A stretch of DNA of 64,000 nt, from contig CM060181.1 in NCBI GenBank assembly GCA_030549775.1, positions 50,474,218 to 50,538,217 on the forward strand, given 5' to 3'. Under the pieces are notes generated by a model. The model did not search any database. It was not told the origin of the DNA and saw only the letters and a program-made list of their open reading frames with translations. The stretch is from Tamarix chinensis (Eukaryota; Streptophyta; Magnoliopsida; Caryophyllales; Tamaricaceae). The first letter of the stretch is position 1. Each line of letters begins with the position of its first letter. Positions 33,802 to 47,835 of this stretch are shown here, piece after piece. The position numbers were made by a program, and so were the translations under genes.

Positions 33802-36800
33802 TATAATACCCCAAACTTTTCTACCCTTACTGACCATATAATTATGCTCTTAATCCATTTAAAAAATTTCAATCAAAGAATTTCAAGCTATTTATATTAA
33901 AGTTGAGCTTTCTAACACTCATTTCATTCATTTACGTAAAATTATACATTTATGATAATTATTCAATCATGTCATTTCCACAAAATTTGGTTAAGTCTAA
34001 AATTTCAATTTATTCTTAAGATATTTCCAATCATAATCTTTCATTTTGATACTTTTCACATCATTTTGATCATTTTTCTAGCTATTTATTCACTTGTAAA
34101 TTTTTTAACTTATTTATATAAAACCTTAATTTTTGCAGTTTTACTTTCTAATCCATTTATTAATCATTTTAGATTATCCAAAAATTCTTGTCACTTAGAA
34201 AATTGTTTTAAACTTAGATGAGATACCTAGCCATTTATAAATTAGCTTATTCCTTCTTAATCATAAAGTCACATAATTTTTTATTTTCCGTGACAGACGA
34301 TTTTTGCAAATTTTTTTGTTTGAGCTCTAAACGAATTTCAAAACCTAATTTTTTCACTTATTTGAATTTATAAACTTATTATGCATCAATTTGTACCTTT
34401 TTAGACTATTTATGAATTGTTTCACCCTTTTAAGGAAAAATATGTTTATGTGAATTATCTGATTTGGCATTTTTGTTTGTTATCTATCATTTGTGCTTCA
34501 AACCAAATATGATAACAAATATATTTATATATTTGGGTTTCCAAAATTTTTTCAAAGCTTTCCATAATTTTAATAATTTAAGGAAAATAACTATTTTGGG
34601 ATTTCTTTCCAAATTACTTCATTAAATTATGTTGTAATGACACTTCTAACTATCTCTTTTGATCCCACGTAACACCTATTATATTCAAAACATATTTGTA
34701 TCGTAGTTACATTAGTCCAACCCCAATCATAGTTAAAAGTACAATAGTCATAACGTTTGTCATAACACTCATACACACCAAACCTCTTTTTACACTCAAT
34801 CATCATATAATTTCATTCAAGTGGGTAACAAGTTATTAACCATCTATCCCATCAGATGATACACCCCCTAACATCCTATTTGTGTCCAAAAATCGTTCCC
34901 CTCAATCCCATTTCAACTCCATGTCTTTTCATATTTTCCCCTAGTTTTGGATCCTCTATTGTTGATGTGCGTAAATGATCGAGTTGGTATTCTAGCACTT
35001 CTAACTCTTATTTTTATCCTTTGTTTCTAATAATTTTTGTTATGTTTGATCCTTGCATTGCATACTACAATAAACACTCACACATGATCTTCAAATTGTG
35101 GCTTTGTTCCCCTATTTTTGGCCCAACTTTCTCCTACCAACTATAACTACTGCTACCAACATCATCTTCTTTCATTTATATCATTAATTCCTACCATAAT
35201 TACCTCTATTTTCCTTGCTAATTTCCATTAATATTTTTCAATTTTCTTTTATATCTTATAGGTGATTCAAGGGTGAAAAAAAAGGAGAAGTAGCTAAAAG
35301 TATTATTTTTTCTTGCTTAAAGATTGACATTTTAGTAAGCTTTGCCTAATATCTAGGCATAGAAATTATGTGTTTTGATTTTTTTCTATTTTATATTTTA
35401 ATATGGTCATGCAATAATTTATGATATAATATATTATCATGTTAGTCATGTTATTTTAAATTCTCACATGATTTTATTTTCTATGCTTATATTCATGTTT
35501 TATGTGATTGTTTTCTTTTTTATGAGCATATAGATTAGGTAAATAAAATGCTATAATATTTTGTATATTTATATATGGTTTTAAGTTGTTAAAAATTTTT
35601 ATTATATGGTTAGAATATGTGTTACCATAAAACTTTGTGATATTTTGGAAATATGCATGTTGGTTAAGTTTTTAGTCCTTTATCCTCTTAGTAAGCCTCA
35701 ACCTTAAGGCTTTTAGTTGATCTTATGCCTAATAAATTTTTATTATAATATCTTAATATGCATATTATTATTTAGTTGTGTTCACTTGGGTTAAAATGAA
35801 GTTTAAGGCTATTTGGTAATTTCAAATTTGGTAACTACTACGACCATTTTTGTCTTTCTAGTTAAATTTTTAAGAGCATAGGTCACCATTATGTTCATTA
35901 GGTCTTTTACATATAATTTCATTGATGAAGGAGAAAACTCTCAAGAATTGGTTTTTATAATTATGGAATAAATTATTCTTTATTTGGAAAGTATCTCTCG
36001 CAAATTTGAAGACCAACGGATGGTTACATTGCTAGAAATGTAACAAACAAGCAACTAAATGTCTATGTGCATGTGCATGGCATGCATGCAATGGATAGAA
36101 TGGATGACCACATGAATGGGGAGTTTATTTTAAAAATTTTTGAGCACTAATATTAATATTAACTAATTAATTAATTAAGTAGTAGATTTGGATAATAGGT
36201 AAAGCATAAAGTAGTGTAAAGTTAGTGTGAAGGTAGCATAATATTAGCCCTAATTCGATTAACACATTATAAACCCTAAACTACCATTCGAAACCCTACC
36301 ACCTTTCATCCAAACGAAACAACACTTTATCTTTTCTATTCAAATCAAACCCTGACCCTAACCCTAAACCACGATCTCATATTTCATCTAAACCCTAACC
36401 TTCAAAGCTTAGCATCATCAATATACCATTGTCGAATGCATATACTAATTACCACAAATCATTGAAACCATCACCATCGAATCATATCTATTTTTTTTGA
36501 ATCATCACCACCATCTTTCCATCCTATTCAAATGTGTTAAGCCCTAATACACCACCACCGAGTCTTATTCTAATTATTATCATCACAACCAACGCAAATT
36601 CTCATCAATTTGAGAAATCCATCCTCCCACACACATCATTCATATTATTAGAAGTGTTAATTTGGAGTTGTATAACTTAAATTATGATTAAATTGATATT
36701 TGAGATAGATTAAGTAATCAAAGGGTATTTTAGTATTTCCACATGTTGATGTCCCTTAAAAATGTTGAACTCGTTCCTAGGATTATAAGGTCATTATAAG

Positions 36801-38299
36801 GTTGAATGGTTAACCTTAAATAGTGTTGGTTAGTCTAAAATACTTAATTAAGTTGGAAAGGGATTAAAATGAGCATAGAAAACTTTGAGGGTGAAGTTGT
36901 TTTGTATGCATAGTTTTGAGTTGGACTCCCATTTTTGACTTAATCATATTCAATATGTGGTGCTTAGGTGTTTTATTAAATATGGTAAATTCATGAGCTT
37001 GATTTGTGGTTTAATGGGGTTGAGTAAAGATTTAGGGTTAATCATAATAATGTAGTCATTTTACCTTCAATAAACATTTTTTAGGCCATGTTTAGCTTTA
37101 GGATAACCTTAAGAGTCTTCTGAGATAAAATCCTTAAATTAAGTGGCTTAAATCATTTATTTATATTATCATTAGATATTATTTTAGTGTAAATGTGATT
37201 TCCTCATTTGTTATTTTATGTAACTTTTCATTAATTGGCCTTTGTATACTCCTAATTTCATGTTAAGAACACATATGTTGGAATAAATTCACATAAGTGA
37301 TACATGAATATATAAGTTTTACGCTTTTTGTGAATATTTCATATAATAAAAGATAATATGGATTCATATGTGATAAGAATTGTAAGATAAAGGAGAAGTA
37401 TTTTGATGACAAGTAAGACATGTGATGCAGTTCTATGTGCTAATTGATGGTTAAAGAAAGAATAAGACATTAATAATTAGTGGAATATCACATGAATTAG
37501 GATCAAGGTGTTTCATGTGATACTTTTCTTCAGTATTGTGATAACTAAAGTAATCGTATATCTAATCTATATTATATATTCTACCAGCTTACAGGGGATA
37601 TGCATACTTAAGGATTGGGAGTCTAAGCTTGTAGTTTCGCATATGCATTCTACTCTAGAGGGTTTTTTTTGTTTGTGTGACCAATCTAATGATTATGGAA
37701 TAGCGGGGTCCCTAAATTCAAGTAACTAAATAATTAGAAATGTATGATCACCTAAGTATATACTTTGATATGGTTTCATCATTATGTCATCTTATATCAC
37801 GAGCAGACTGCATGTTTAATATCTCTCTTGCCATTAGGTTGATTGTGTCATGCATGCACTCTTCTTTTGATATTTATGGTTTCCCGAATGATTTCTATTT
37901 AATGTTATCTTTTGATGTTGTGTTTAGTGGCCATATGATTATAATATCTCTTTTATCGTATGTTTCCAAGCGTGGGTTTAATGTATCGAATGCATTCATG
38001 CTTTAATTTATGTATAAAATGACCAAAGTACAACATGGTATGTCTTTTAAGTAACTATTCTTACCAGTGTGTCATGTACTAACAATGTTTTTGGCATTGT
38101 GTTGATCCCATTGATTTTGGGGGAGCAATTTGTGTTGTTTCCAAGTGGTTGATTAGTTTTGCTCTATATTTGTTTCTTTGCCTATAGTGAGTGGTTATTA
38201 TGTATGATTATAGAGTTCTATTTGGTTATTTCTTATTTATTTGTGTTTTGAATTTCATTTCCTAAATCTCTTTTCAACACTTTCTATTTAATCTTCTCA

Positions 38300-38338
<39 letters not shown>

Positions 38339-38535
38339 TATTAGATGGTCAAGTCAAGTGCTTCCTACACTTGAATTTTGAATGAGTTACTTTTGTCTTG
38401 CATCTGACATAGATTGGATATAAGGAGTACATTTTCTATGTTGGATGTATCATAACACCCCTTTATTTTGTGTTTAGGCTTATGAAATTCTCTTTAAAAT
38501 GAAAACTTTCAATAGGAAGATTTGGGGGTGTTACA
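33802..38535 (+). mobile_element. Giant LTR region (3' LTR), enlarged or composite
   Basis: It starts TATAATACCCCAAAC right after a PPT and ends TTTGGGGGTGTTACA at 38535. At 4734 bp it is longer than the 2.8-3.4 kb of other copies, so it probably contains another insertion or is built from two LTRs; I cannot locate the inner junction. A (TC)n run lies at 38303-38333. ORFs at 33952-34221, 37508-37729 and 37740-38006 have no domains. Short CCCTAA-like words near 36340-36400 occur in pyrimidine-rich LTR sequence. Confidence 0.5.
38303..38333. repeat. (TC)n microsatellite
   Basis: About 15 uninterrupted TC units in noncoding LTR-like sequence. Confidence 0.95.
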
Positions 38536-39511
38536 TTATGTCTATTGGTGCTTTCATAGGTTTGGATAAACTTATTTCCTCCAGTTATTAGTTTTACTTC
38601 CATGGATATTGAGAGATCAAGGATGATGATCCAACCCATTTCTATTTGCTCGTATAAATAAATTACTATATAACATTTCAGTCAAAATCTCATGAATGAT
38701 TAAATGGAATAGACCTTAGAGATAACTTGAGTTTCTTGCATCCATGGTATGTCACTACACATGTTCCTATGTTGTTATTCATGATCCATAAATCTTGTGT
38801 TAAGTATGATATTATGATGAATTCCATATTTATCTTTGAAAATGATGACATCTAATTTCATATACATATAAGTGGCAACATATTGAGGTTATCATGATAG
38901 TAGTCACATAAGTTGCTATGCTGTTACATAAGCATGAGAATGTGTGCTACCATTACTTGTATGCCTATTATGACCATATATGCATCACAAACTCCTATGA
39001 TAAGGTAACTTGGATTACCTAGTATATAAAATACTAGTGTGCCTATTTACTTGGTCATTTTCTCAATCCCACGAGTAGAGGATTTTACGCAAATAATCAG
39101 GGGTGGTAAATAGCCATCCAATTTATCTATTTGGATTGTTGTAAGAGAGTGGATTTTTTTATGGTTGTCTTTTTGTCACTCCTTGAGAGATATATAATTT
39201 TCTTTGTGTTTCCCTAATTTAATAAATGCTAATTATATATATTAATTTGCTTTGGATATGATGTGGTCCTAGTTTCATAAACCCTAACTCTTATCATCTC
39301 TTATGCTATCTATTTTTGCTCACTCGATTTCTGTAGTTTGGTTGGTTAAATGCTTAGCCTTATATTTATCATAGGATGGACAGTGAGACGTTTATCCTCT
39401 GTTATGTGCGATGGTAATACCCCATTTTTCCTAAGTATGTTTTCATACTTCTACTTTCATAAACCTTAAAAATATAAAAAAAATTTGGTAATGATAAATG
39501 GGGGTATTATA
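38536..39511 (+). mobile_element. 3' part of another giant LTR
   Basis: It carries the late-LTR landmarks: 'tttctcaatcccacgagtagagga' split by variants near 39059-39084 (compare 'cctactcaatcccacgagcagag' at 62669), 'ataggatgga' with 'gtgcgatggtaatacccc' near 39372-39427 (compare 62999-63055), and an end GGGGTATTATA at 39511. Its 5' portion is missing, so the LTR ending at 38535 may have inserted into it. Confidence 0.55.
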
Positions 39512-42500
39512 ATTCATCCCATTACAATGGACACATGGGCCAAAGGTGTAATAAAATAAATTCACATAAGGACAAATAGGTTGAAAGGAACAATCAAATA
39601 AAGTCATGTAAGGCATAGGTGTATGTACACAAACTCTAATGAATAAGCCTAGATATCTAGTCTTACTACCAATAGACAGAGCCCATATGGTATAACAAAA
39701 CAATAATGCATAAACTCTAAAAGCATATAGAGACTCCAACATCCTACAACAAATGGAAAAAAGCTAATGGCATAAATAATAAGGACATAAAAGCCAGAAA
39801 CACACATTAAATCCTACATCCTACCACAAATAGACAAAAGCCAAGGGTATAAATATTAATCCATAAGAACATCCCACTAAACTACGAATGAGCATCTATG
39901 ATAGGGGGTTTGTACAGGGATTCCAATGTCTGCCTTATCCAAAACCATAATATATCATCGTCAGTCTGACATCTCATTCATTACCCAAGAATTCTAATCA
40001 AGGCAGTCTCACCAAGGGTATCTTAATTCATAAGTGTGCATACCTCTTATTGAAGTTATTGATCATATAGAGTAGAAAAGGTACCAAGGTATTGTATAAT
40101 CAATATCCCCTAGAATTTTACAAAAATTCAAAATGATAAGTCCATAGGATTGTGTATTTTGCATGTTAGCACCAAATGTATCCCCAAAAGAATAACTCAA
40201 AGAGCACAAAATTCACATATCCCATAAGTGTTTAAAGTTAACATAAAACCCTTGGAAATTATTAGAGATTAACTAAAATAATGAAAAATAATGATTTAGA
40301 AGATCATGATGAATAAGAGGATACATCAAAAGTACATAAGAAAAACCCGTAATCAAAGGCTAAAGGCTACAGGAAATACATTTAAAAAACAAAAGTAGTA
40401 CACACTTACTAAATAATAGTTCCCAAAAATAAACTAAAAGTCATACTTAAGTTAAAAAGTCCCTAAAGTCCAACATATCTCATTATTCTTCTATTTAGTC
40501 AATCAATAACCAAAATACACTTTAAAGACCAAAACCCCTATTCAAAGGTTCATATGTCTCAAAATTAGAGCAAAAAGCAAGAAAACCGGAAAAAATGCGG
40601 ACATAAATAGTTTAACCAAGTCAAAATAAGGTCCCATATCAAATTTAGGAAATTCATTATTCATAAAAATACTATTAACCAATTAACGTACAACTTTATT
40701 TTATATTGAGAAACTTAAATCCAAAAAAAGGATTATATATATATTTTTATCAAAAATTACTATTCATTGAGATTTACTATTCATGCACACACACTATTTT
40801 GATGGTTGAAAAGTAAAAGGTATAACCATTAACTCTAATATAAGATAAAACCCTTTTAGGGGTATTTATATGGTATTATGATTAATTATCTCAAAAATAT
40901 GATTAATCACATAAAATCCTAACTAGGGTTAATAAATACCAAGTACTCAAGAAGATCATAATGATAAATTAAAGCATGAAAACATAAGTGGATCATAACA
41001 TGTTATATATGAAAATTTATAAACAAATTACAACCTATATCATGGTATAATCCATTAAAAAAAAGATAAAAAATAACACCTAGGGGGTTGAAACCCTCGA
41101 TCCTAGCAAATCATATCATAATCAAGTAGAAACACAATTAATCGTCCTAAACATTCAAAATTCTATATACAACCAGAAAAGAGGTGTCTATTTAAGCTAA
41201 TGCTCCAAAAATAGATCGATGGGGCATATTTTAAGTGAGTGAAGATTAATTTTAATCCCTCAAGATTAATATATCATTTCTTAGTTAAAAATATAAACAC
41301 ATTGATCCCTAGATTAAAAGAGGACAAGCGAAAGAAAAAAAATAGAGGTTTTGGTTGTTATATAGTGGTGTAGGGGTGATGGTGATGGTGATGATGGTGA
41401 GTAGGCTAAAAGGATTGAGGAGGGAAGTTGTAGGTTTAATATCATACTAAATGGATCAGATCAAGTGTTGCTAAGATTGGAAGATATTTTTAGATTTTTA
41501 ACAAAGTATATAAGGGCATTTAGGTAAAAGTATAAAGTTGATATTTTGTCCTCGGGGTGGGGGGAGGGGTTGGGGAGAGGATTCCAATAGCCTAGGGCTA
41601 CTCTTGGACATATATGTGGCTCAACTTCACACATGTAAGTCTAAGAGAAAGTTTCACAAAGGTTAAATCATATACGAGAGCTGAAACTAGAGTTTTGGTA
41701 GATAATTACACTTGCTGATGAAATAAGTTCTAAAACGTAATTAAAAAATAACTTAATATTTCCAAACCATCTCTAGCTTATTTATGCTAAAATTTAGTGT
41801 TTCCCACAGTTCAATAGATTATATATGGTTAAACATGTTTCTTTAGGGCATAAGAACATAAAACAAGCATGATAACTATTCAAAGTACATAAAATACCAT
41901 AAAAATCAAGGAAAAAGGATCCTCTCTTTTAGGGGATGAACTTAAGGAAAAAGAGAAGAGGAGCTAGATTCTTCAAGATAACGATAGCTTTAACCCACTT
42001 TTTTTAAATTAAAACTAAAAAAATGTGCTAAAACTAAAAGAATTTGAAGTTGAAGATCAAATAAAATGGAAAAAGAATCAAGGAGGGATGACAGTTTAGA
42101 GGAAGAAAATGGGTTCTAAGACTCGGTTTGTGAATAATAATAAAATGGGTAAATTTTTAGATATGTTTGTTAACTGAACTAGTGCATAAAGGTTAAAGTT
42201 AACAAAAAGAAAAAGGAAAAAAAGAGGGGTTTGTTGATAACCACTGAATGTTTTAGGTTACTCATTTAAATTTATTAAAGATAACTAGAAGTTTGCATTT
42301 TTGTATAAGGTTAGAAGAGGAAATAATGTATTTTTGTATTCAAATGTGCTTTGAATTGGTAAATTAAATCTAAAATACTAAAAAAATTACATAATTATTT
42401 TTATTTTTTTATGCTCAAGAACATCAAAATATAAGGATCCCTAAATTTGAAGGTTTGAAGATAAATAGAAAGACTATTTGGGGCTTAAAATGGAATTTAG

Positions 42501-42780
42501 CTTGAATAATAGGTAAATAGTGCTCTTTTGTCAATATATTAGTTTATAGCTTTGAAAATGACTTGGATACTAAAAAATAATGATTTAAAAAGGTCTCATA
42601 GAAGTTTGATTGTCAAAAAATGATCATTAACGCTTACAAGATTTAAAATCGTAAGCAAGGTTAAGAATGTTGGAACAAAATGTCTTAAAAAGGCAATAAC
42701 GGTTTTAAATCATTAAAATAATGTAATAAATGATAACTTAAACTGATTTTATATTATTATTATTAAATAATTTTTAGAAA
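39512..42780. other. Noncoding AT-rich region, unassigned repeats
   Basis: No coding domain recognised; the minus ORF 39443-39742 is not credible. 41530-41580 is G-rich, and 41371-41403 is a GGTGAT-type trinucleotide-like tract resembling sequence at 53930-54060 and 63340-63410. Parts probably belong to leftward LTR copies, but I cannot fix any termini. Confidence 0.4.
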
Positions 42781-43410
42781 GATAAGGTATTACAATTATA
42801 TGAAGAAGATGTGGAAGATATATTATATGGAGAAGCTGGATAACTTTGACCATCTGACATGACAGAAATGTATAAACTACTACAATTCTGCATTGGTAAA
42901 CATGAAAATAAGTGTACAATATGAAAATTCACTTATTTAATATATTTTATTTGTGTAGGTAAGGTTTATTAAAAATAAACAAAGTAGGTTCAATCTAATA
43001 AGTCCCGGTCTGTAGGGTTCCAGGTTTAATCTAGCATTCCAATTTGCAAAGGTATATAAAAGTATAGCTTTTTAATATTTATAATTCCATTTTAATATTA
43101 CTACATTTTTTTACCATGCAAAATTTCCATTAGCAAACCTAAGAGTTACCATTATAGATAGAGGTTTATAAATACTTACCTATGAGATATGGTCATTGGA
43201 TCACCAATACCATGATAAAGCAGTATGAAATTAAGTTTAAACAAATTTTTCTATCATTTCCTAAAATAAATGACTTTTTCATCAATAAGAAAAACTAGTA
43301 AGGTGATGGTACATTCCAATGTGGAAGATCCAAGATCAAGTGAAGCTTTCACAATCCCATATAATAGTGAACGATGTCTTGGGCCATCATATAGGATTTA
43401 CGAAAGGAAC
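42781..43410 (+). pseudogene. Unrecognised ORF fragment, left side of an LTR insertion
   Basis: An ATG at 43270 opens a 47-codon stretch (MVHSNVEDPRSSEAF, RCLGPSYRIYERN) that runs into the LTR at 43411. After the LTR and one TSD copy are discounted it would continue 13 codons (QKHIVGLFLFFGW) and stop. I do not recognise the protein. Upstream 'LYEEDVEDILYGE' near 42795-42833 may be part of the same decayed gene, possibly a transposase (weak inference). Confidence 0.35.
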
Positions 43411-46189
43411 TATAATACCCCATATTTTTGGAAAATGTTGAATGAGAAGTTATGTAAATTTTGGTGTTTGATTTTGATTTGGTATTATTATTTGGTTTGA
43501 GGCAAAGTTGGATTTTAAATGAGGTTGGAAAATTAAATTTATTGATTTTTTTCAAGAGAACTGATCGACTGGTTCTATGAGCCGATTAACTAGTTCGTCA
43601 TTTTAGAAAAAATGGTTTTTACTCAACTAAATCGATCAACTAGTTAGGGAAATAATAAACTGATTTGTAGAACAATCAACTTGTAGGCTAAATCGATCAA
43701 CTATTTTTTCGAGTTGGGCATATTTTTAAAACTCAATTTTTCGAAAAATTTTCTTTTACTAAAATGGAACCTGATTAACCTATGCCGAATTGTTTCTAAG
43801 AGATTCTTAGCCTTTTTTCATGATGCATTTAGCCCCAAAATACTACCTTATATTTATCTAGAGAGTAGATTGGGATAATTGAGGGGGGGGGGGTAGATAA
43901 TCTCAGCCTTGTCTTCTTCCATCTCTCTCCTCTACATATTTTTGAGATCATTGCTTCATTCTCAGGCTTGGTTTTGCTCAACTGGAAAAATTCCTTCCAT
44001 GTTGACCTTCCATCACCTTTCTTATAAATTGCATTTCTAGACCAATTGGCCTATATTTTCCTAGAATCACCATTTGATCTTTGGAGGATAGGTTAGCATA
44101 TCGTAGATAAAATCCATTAATTTAACTCAAATTCAAAAGGAGAGAGTTTGGGTTTTTGATTTGTTCCAGACTACACTATTATTTGTATCAATTTGTTAGC
44201 TATAAATAGCTCTAATAACCTCTTTTATTAACCTTTCTTTCAGCCATCGAAAATACCTAACTTTCTAGTATTCACCTTTTCCCTCTACACTTCGAACTTA
44301 CATTCAAATTCCTTTTACTCTTCTGATCCTTTCTCTAGCTTCCTTGTGTTTAATTATTAAGTAAGGAAGAGTTAGATTTAGGAAAAAAGTTGAATGGTTC
44401 AACTTGGTATCCTATGTTTTCCTTTGGGTCTGGTATATTCATTCTTTCCTTTCTATTTTAAGTTCAAAATTATAAGATTTATGCACAAACTTTTGAGTTA
44501 AAGCTTGCTATTTTTAAGGTTTTAAAAGTAAAGGTTTTCATAGGCTAAGATCTCTAGCTTAAGCAATGTTTTGCCTATGTCAAGTAAGTAATTCTTGCTT
44601 CTAAAATGGGTTAGGTCAACCAATCGACTATTCTAAGAACCTTTCAATTCTTTTTCCCTAAAATAGTACCAAATAATCATTTTCATGTAGATCATTCATA
44701 TAAATCTTTATTATGCCACATTGGAACAAGTTCTAACATTGCATAACACATTTTTAGCCTATATTAATTGCACATCTCAATATTAATCATCATAACCTAT
44801 CTTTTCTCAAGATTCATTCTTTTTACTCAAGATTTCCCATTTAACCATCTAAATCATTTTTGTAAGCTATATATATTCATGCCAACATATAATATCAACT
44901 TAAAGAGTTTTATATCATGTAAGATTACTTATAAATAATTTATTAATCACGTAAATCAAAATATAATCCATTTATGTATGGTTCTGGTTTACTTGATCCT
45001 TGATTAGCTATTGGGGTTAGTCTGCCTTCAGGTATTTATTGGTGCCTTCGGGTAGGATCCTAGAGATCTCAGTACCTTACCTACTTTAGACACTAATGAT
45101 GTAATATGGGTTGTCGATAGTAAAGGGTCTGGTTACCTAAGTGGTTGGCTTTGGCTTAGACTTATGTTAATTTTGGTGATTGGCTTCAACTTGGACTTAT
45201 GTCCACTTTGGTGATTAGCTTCAGCCTAGACTCTATGTCCCTTAGTTTGGATAGGCTTCTATGGTATGTGAGATTATGGGGAGGTGAATAGCTCATAGCT
45301 CGATGATAAAATTTTTTTAGGTGATAAGTAATTGGATGATAAAAAATAGATAATAAATAATTGGTTAATGATTGGAATGATTGATTGGATGTTGACCTAT
45401 ATCAATATATGGATAAGAAAATTGTATAGTCACATTGATTGAGCAAGTTGGAAAATAAACCCTAGTAGTTCTCTAGATTAACCTGCTTAGTACATGTGTG
45501 ATTATCTAGGTCATTACACTATGAAGATAAGCATGATACACTCTAAGTTTCCTGAGTTATGCATGATAGTAAATCTTGATGCATTACTACATTGCCTTCT
45601 ATGGTATTGGTGTAACACATATTACATATGATATCCATGTTATGATAGAATCTTGTATACTTGTGACTTTTGTTGAGGGAGCAACTTGGCTTAATTAGTA
45701 TGTATTGTATTGGTGTTCCCATTTTCTAGGTCACCTACTCATTCCCACAAGTAGAGGACCATGTATAGGTTTTTAGAGATGGCCAGTAGTGAGCTTACCT
45801 CAGCTTGGGTTTAGGGGCTTGAGAGTGTAGACATCCAGAGGGTTTTTTGAGATTCGTGATGAACCATGGTTGGGGACATGCCCTAATCTCATTTTAACAT
45901 AACCTTGTATTATTAACTTATCAATCTTCTAGTATTTGACTTGGTCAGGGACTATTGAGGTCCTTCGATGTAAACAATCTTTTAAATATTTATGTAATTT
46001 AAGTTGAACACTCTACTTTAAATTGGATGGTTTGGTTTATCCTTGTATTTAATATGAGGTAGGTGGAAGACGTCTACCCTATGTTAGGTATGGCAGTAAC
46101 ACTCTGTTTTTTCTATGTACGTATAATATTTTTAGCTTCCGCATTAATTTAAATGAAATTTTTCGATAGAGAAAAATGGGGGTGTTACA
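43411..46189 (+). mobile_element. Giant solo LTR (copy G) with perfect TSD ggaac
   Basis: Starts TATAATACCCCATAT, ends GGGGGTGTTACA, 2779 bp, flanked by ggaac (43406-43410, 46190-46194). TATAAATA lies at 44211-44218 and CAA|GTAAGT at 44584. GATCGACTGGTT-like units occur at 43560-43710, with a sparse second cluster at 44610-44640. 44990-45250 parallels 4040-4280 of copy A ('gccttcaggt', 'tttattggtgcctt', 'ggatcctag'). A G12 run is at 43883-43894. No PBS follows the end, so it is a solo LTR. Shorter than copy A because of losses after the splice-donor region. Confidence 0.93.
44211..44218 (+). promoter_or_regulatory. TATA box of giant LTR copy G
   Basis: TATAAATA inside 'gttagctataaatagct', 801 bp into the LTR, matching the position in copies A and J. 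Confidence 0.7.
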
Positions 46190-47720
46190 GGAACCAAAAA
46201 CATATTGTTGGGTTATTCCTGTTCTTTGGTTGGTAGTTGTACTTCACTGTCATAGGTGCCTACCTTGTCATCTAATGTTGATACACTTGTCATTAGAATA
46301 GAGGATGTTATGGAAATACTTTTATAACAACATATCTATATAGATAAATTGAAGTAGATTGTGAGGTTGACATAAGGATTTCTTAGCCTAGCATCAACCG
46401 AATCATTCCCAACATTAGCTTCATCAATCCTAATGGTAGCCTGATGATGATGGTTTATATTAGAGTTATTTGGACAGTTGATACATATGTTGTTTACTAT
46501 ATTTATTATGACAATTTAATTCTTATAAATATTTTTGTATTGGTATTTAATTTTATATGTAATATTATATATTATTAGTAACTATTCATTATTAATAGTA
46601 TAAGAGATATTTTTTAAAAGCTATATTATTTGTGACCATATGTCGTCATTAATGGCAGAACTTTTGTTGCTATTAATTAAAAAAAATTGGTGGTAAATTC
46701 ATATTTAAAAACAAATAAAAAATAAAAAAACCATCATTTCTACCCTTTTTGAGATATGCTGTAAGAACTAATTTAAAAACTTCAAGAAAAAATGTCACCA
46801 AAATTTGATTATTAGTTGTCACGATTTGGAATTTAATGTAAGGTTATTTTCATTGTAACTATAAATATATAAGAAAAAAAATTACCTTAAGTTTTTTCTT
46901 AAGATGAAGCAAATAAGATACCCTTTTTTTTGGAATGATATATTGTGAGTATTGTTACCAAAAACAATTAGACTAATTGTGATGATTTTTAACACCACAA
47001 AAGGCTTAATTTTTTTTAATTAGTGAGTCATTGTTTCATATGGAATTGAAAGTGCAATATATGGAAAATTAATTGATTATTTCCCACATCAATTTTTCAG
47101 ATGTTTTATTAATAAAATATCATCTTTTTTAGATAGTTTTGTTTTTAAACATCAGGAAAAGTGGTGCTCATTATTATTTGTTGATATGTTAGAAAAAAAT
47201 GAGATGATAGTGTTTGAGCATAGAAATGTAGTTTTTTTGTGCTTACTTCTTTTGTCCTACTTAGGCTTTAATGATGGATTAGAAGATGGGATGTAGGATT
47301 TTTGTACAAGCCAACATATGTAGATCAATTTTGGATTTCTAAAATAGAACTTGCTTGTAAAGAAGTAAATAATGGAGTAGATAAATCTATATAGGAAGCG
47401 TAGATAGAGATTTTTTTAAAAATAAAAATAAATGAAACACTTATACATCTTCCCAAGTTGATGAACACAAATATGTTATTGAGGTTGTGCTTCTAGATTG
47501 GAAAGATAAGCTTATATTCATTTTCCAGTCTCTCGTCTATCATGCATTGAAGTTAATGGCATCAACAAAATGGATTAGGTATGTACATATTAAAGTGAAA
47601 CATTGGACAAGAAAAAAAATGATGACGTACTCTCAAGCCCATGAAGCCACATAAATCACATGTAACTTGACCAATGAGTTTAGCATCATCTGTATTGATA
47701 CTCTTCAGGCTATATGAGAA
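46190..47720. other. Host flank of copy G, possible DNA-transposon remnant
   Basis: Right-hand continuation of the broken ORF (46195-46236), then 'RIEDVMEILL' readable at 46298-46330, then AT-rich sequence. Around 46637-46670 'gtcgtcattaatggcagaac' and 'gttgctattaat' resemble the 'gtcgctaat' words at the window end, typical of CACTA subterminal regions. No terminus (CACTA/TAGTG) found. 47150-47720 holds nothing else I recognise. Confidence 0.3.
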
Positions 47721-47724
47721 GAAT

Positions 47725-47835
47725 AAGAATTTAATTAATAGTTCAAATGTATGTGGTCAATAAGAATTTTATTGATAGTTTGAATGTATATGGTCAATAC
47801 GTATTTAGTTTATAGTTTGAACAATTAAGGTATAT
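47725..47835. repeat. 37-bp triple tandem repeat
   Basis: Three diverged units start at 47725, 47762 and 47799, each of the form 'aagaattt.attgatagtttgaatgtatatggtcaat' in outline. They lie about 150 bp before the copia PBS, so probably in U3 of its LTR. Confidence 0.8.

Noticed and set aside
36330..36410. CCCTAA-like words suggesting interstitial telomere repeat
   Set aside because: Only a few non-periodic copies; similar 'ccctaa/cctaaacc' words are common in the LTR starts here (17345-17400, 49250, 50390).
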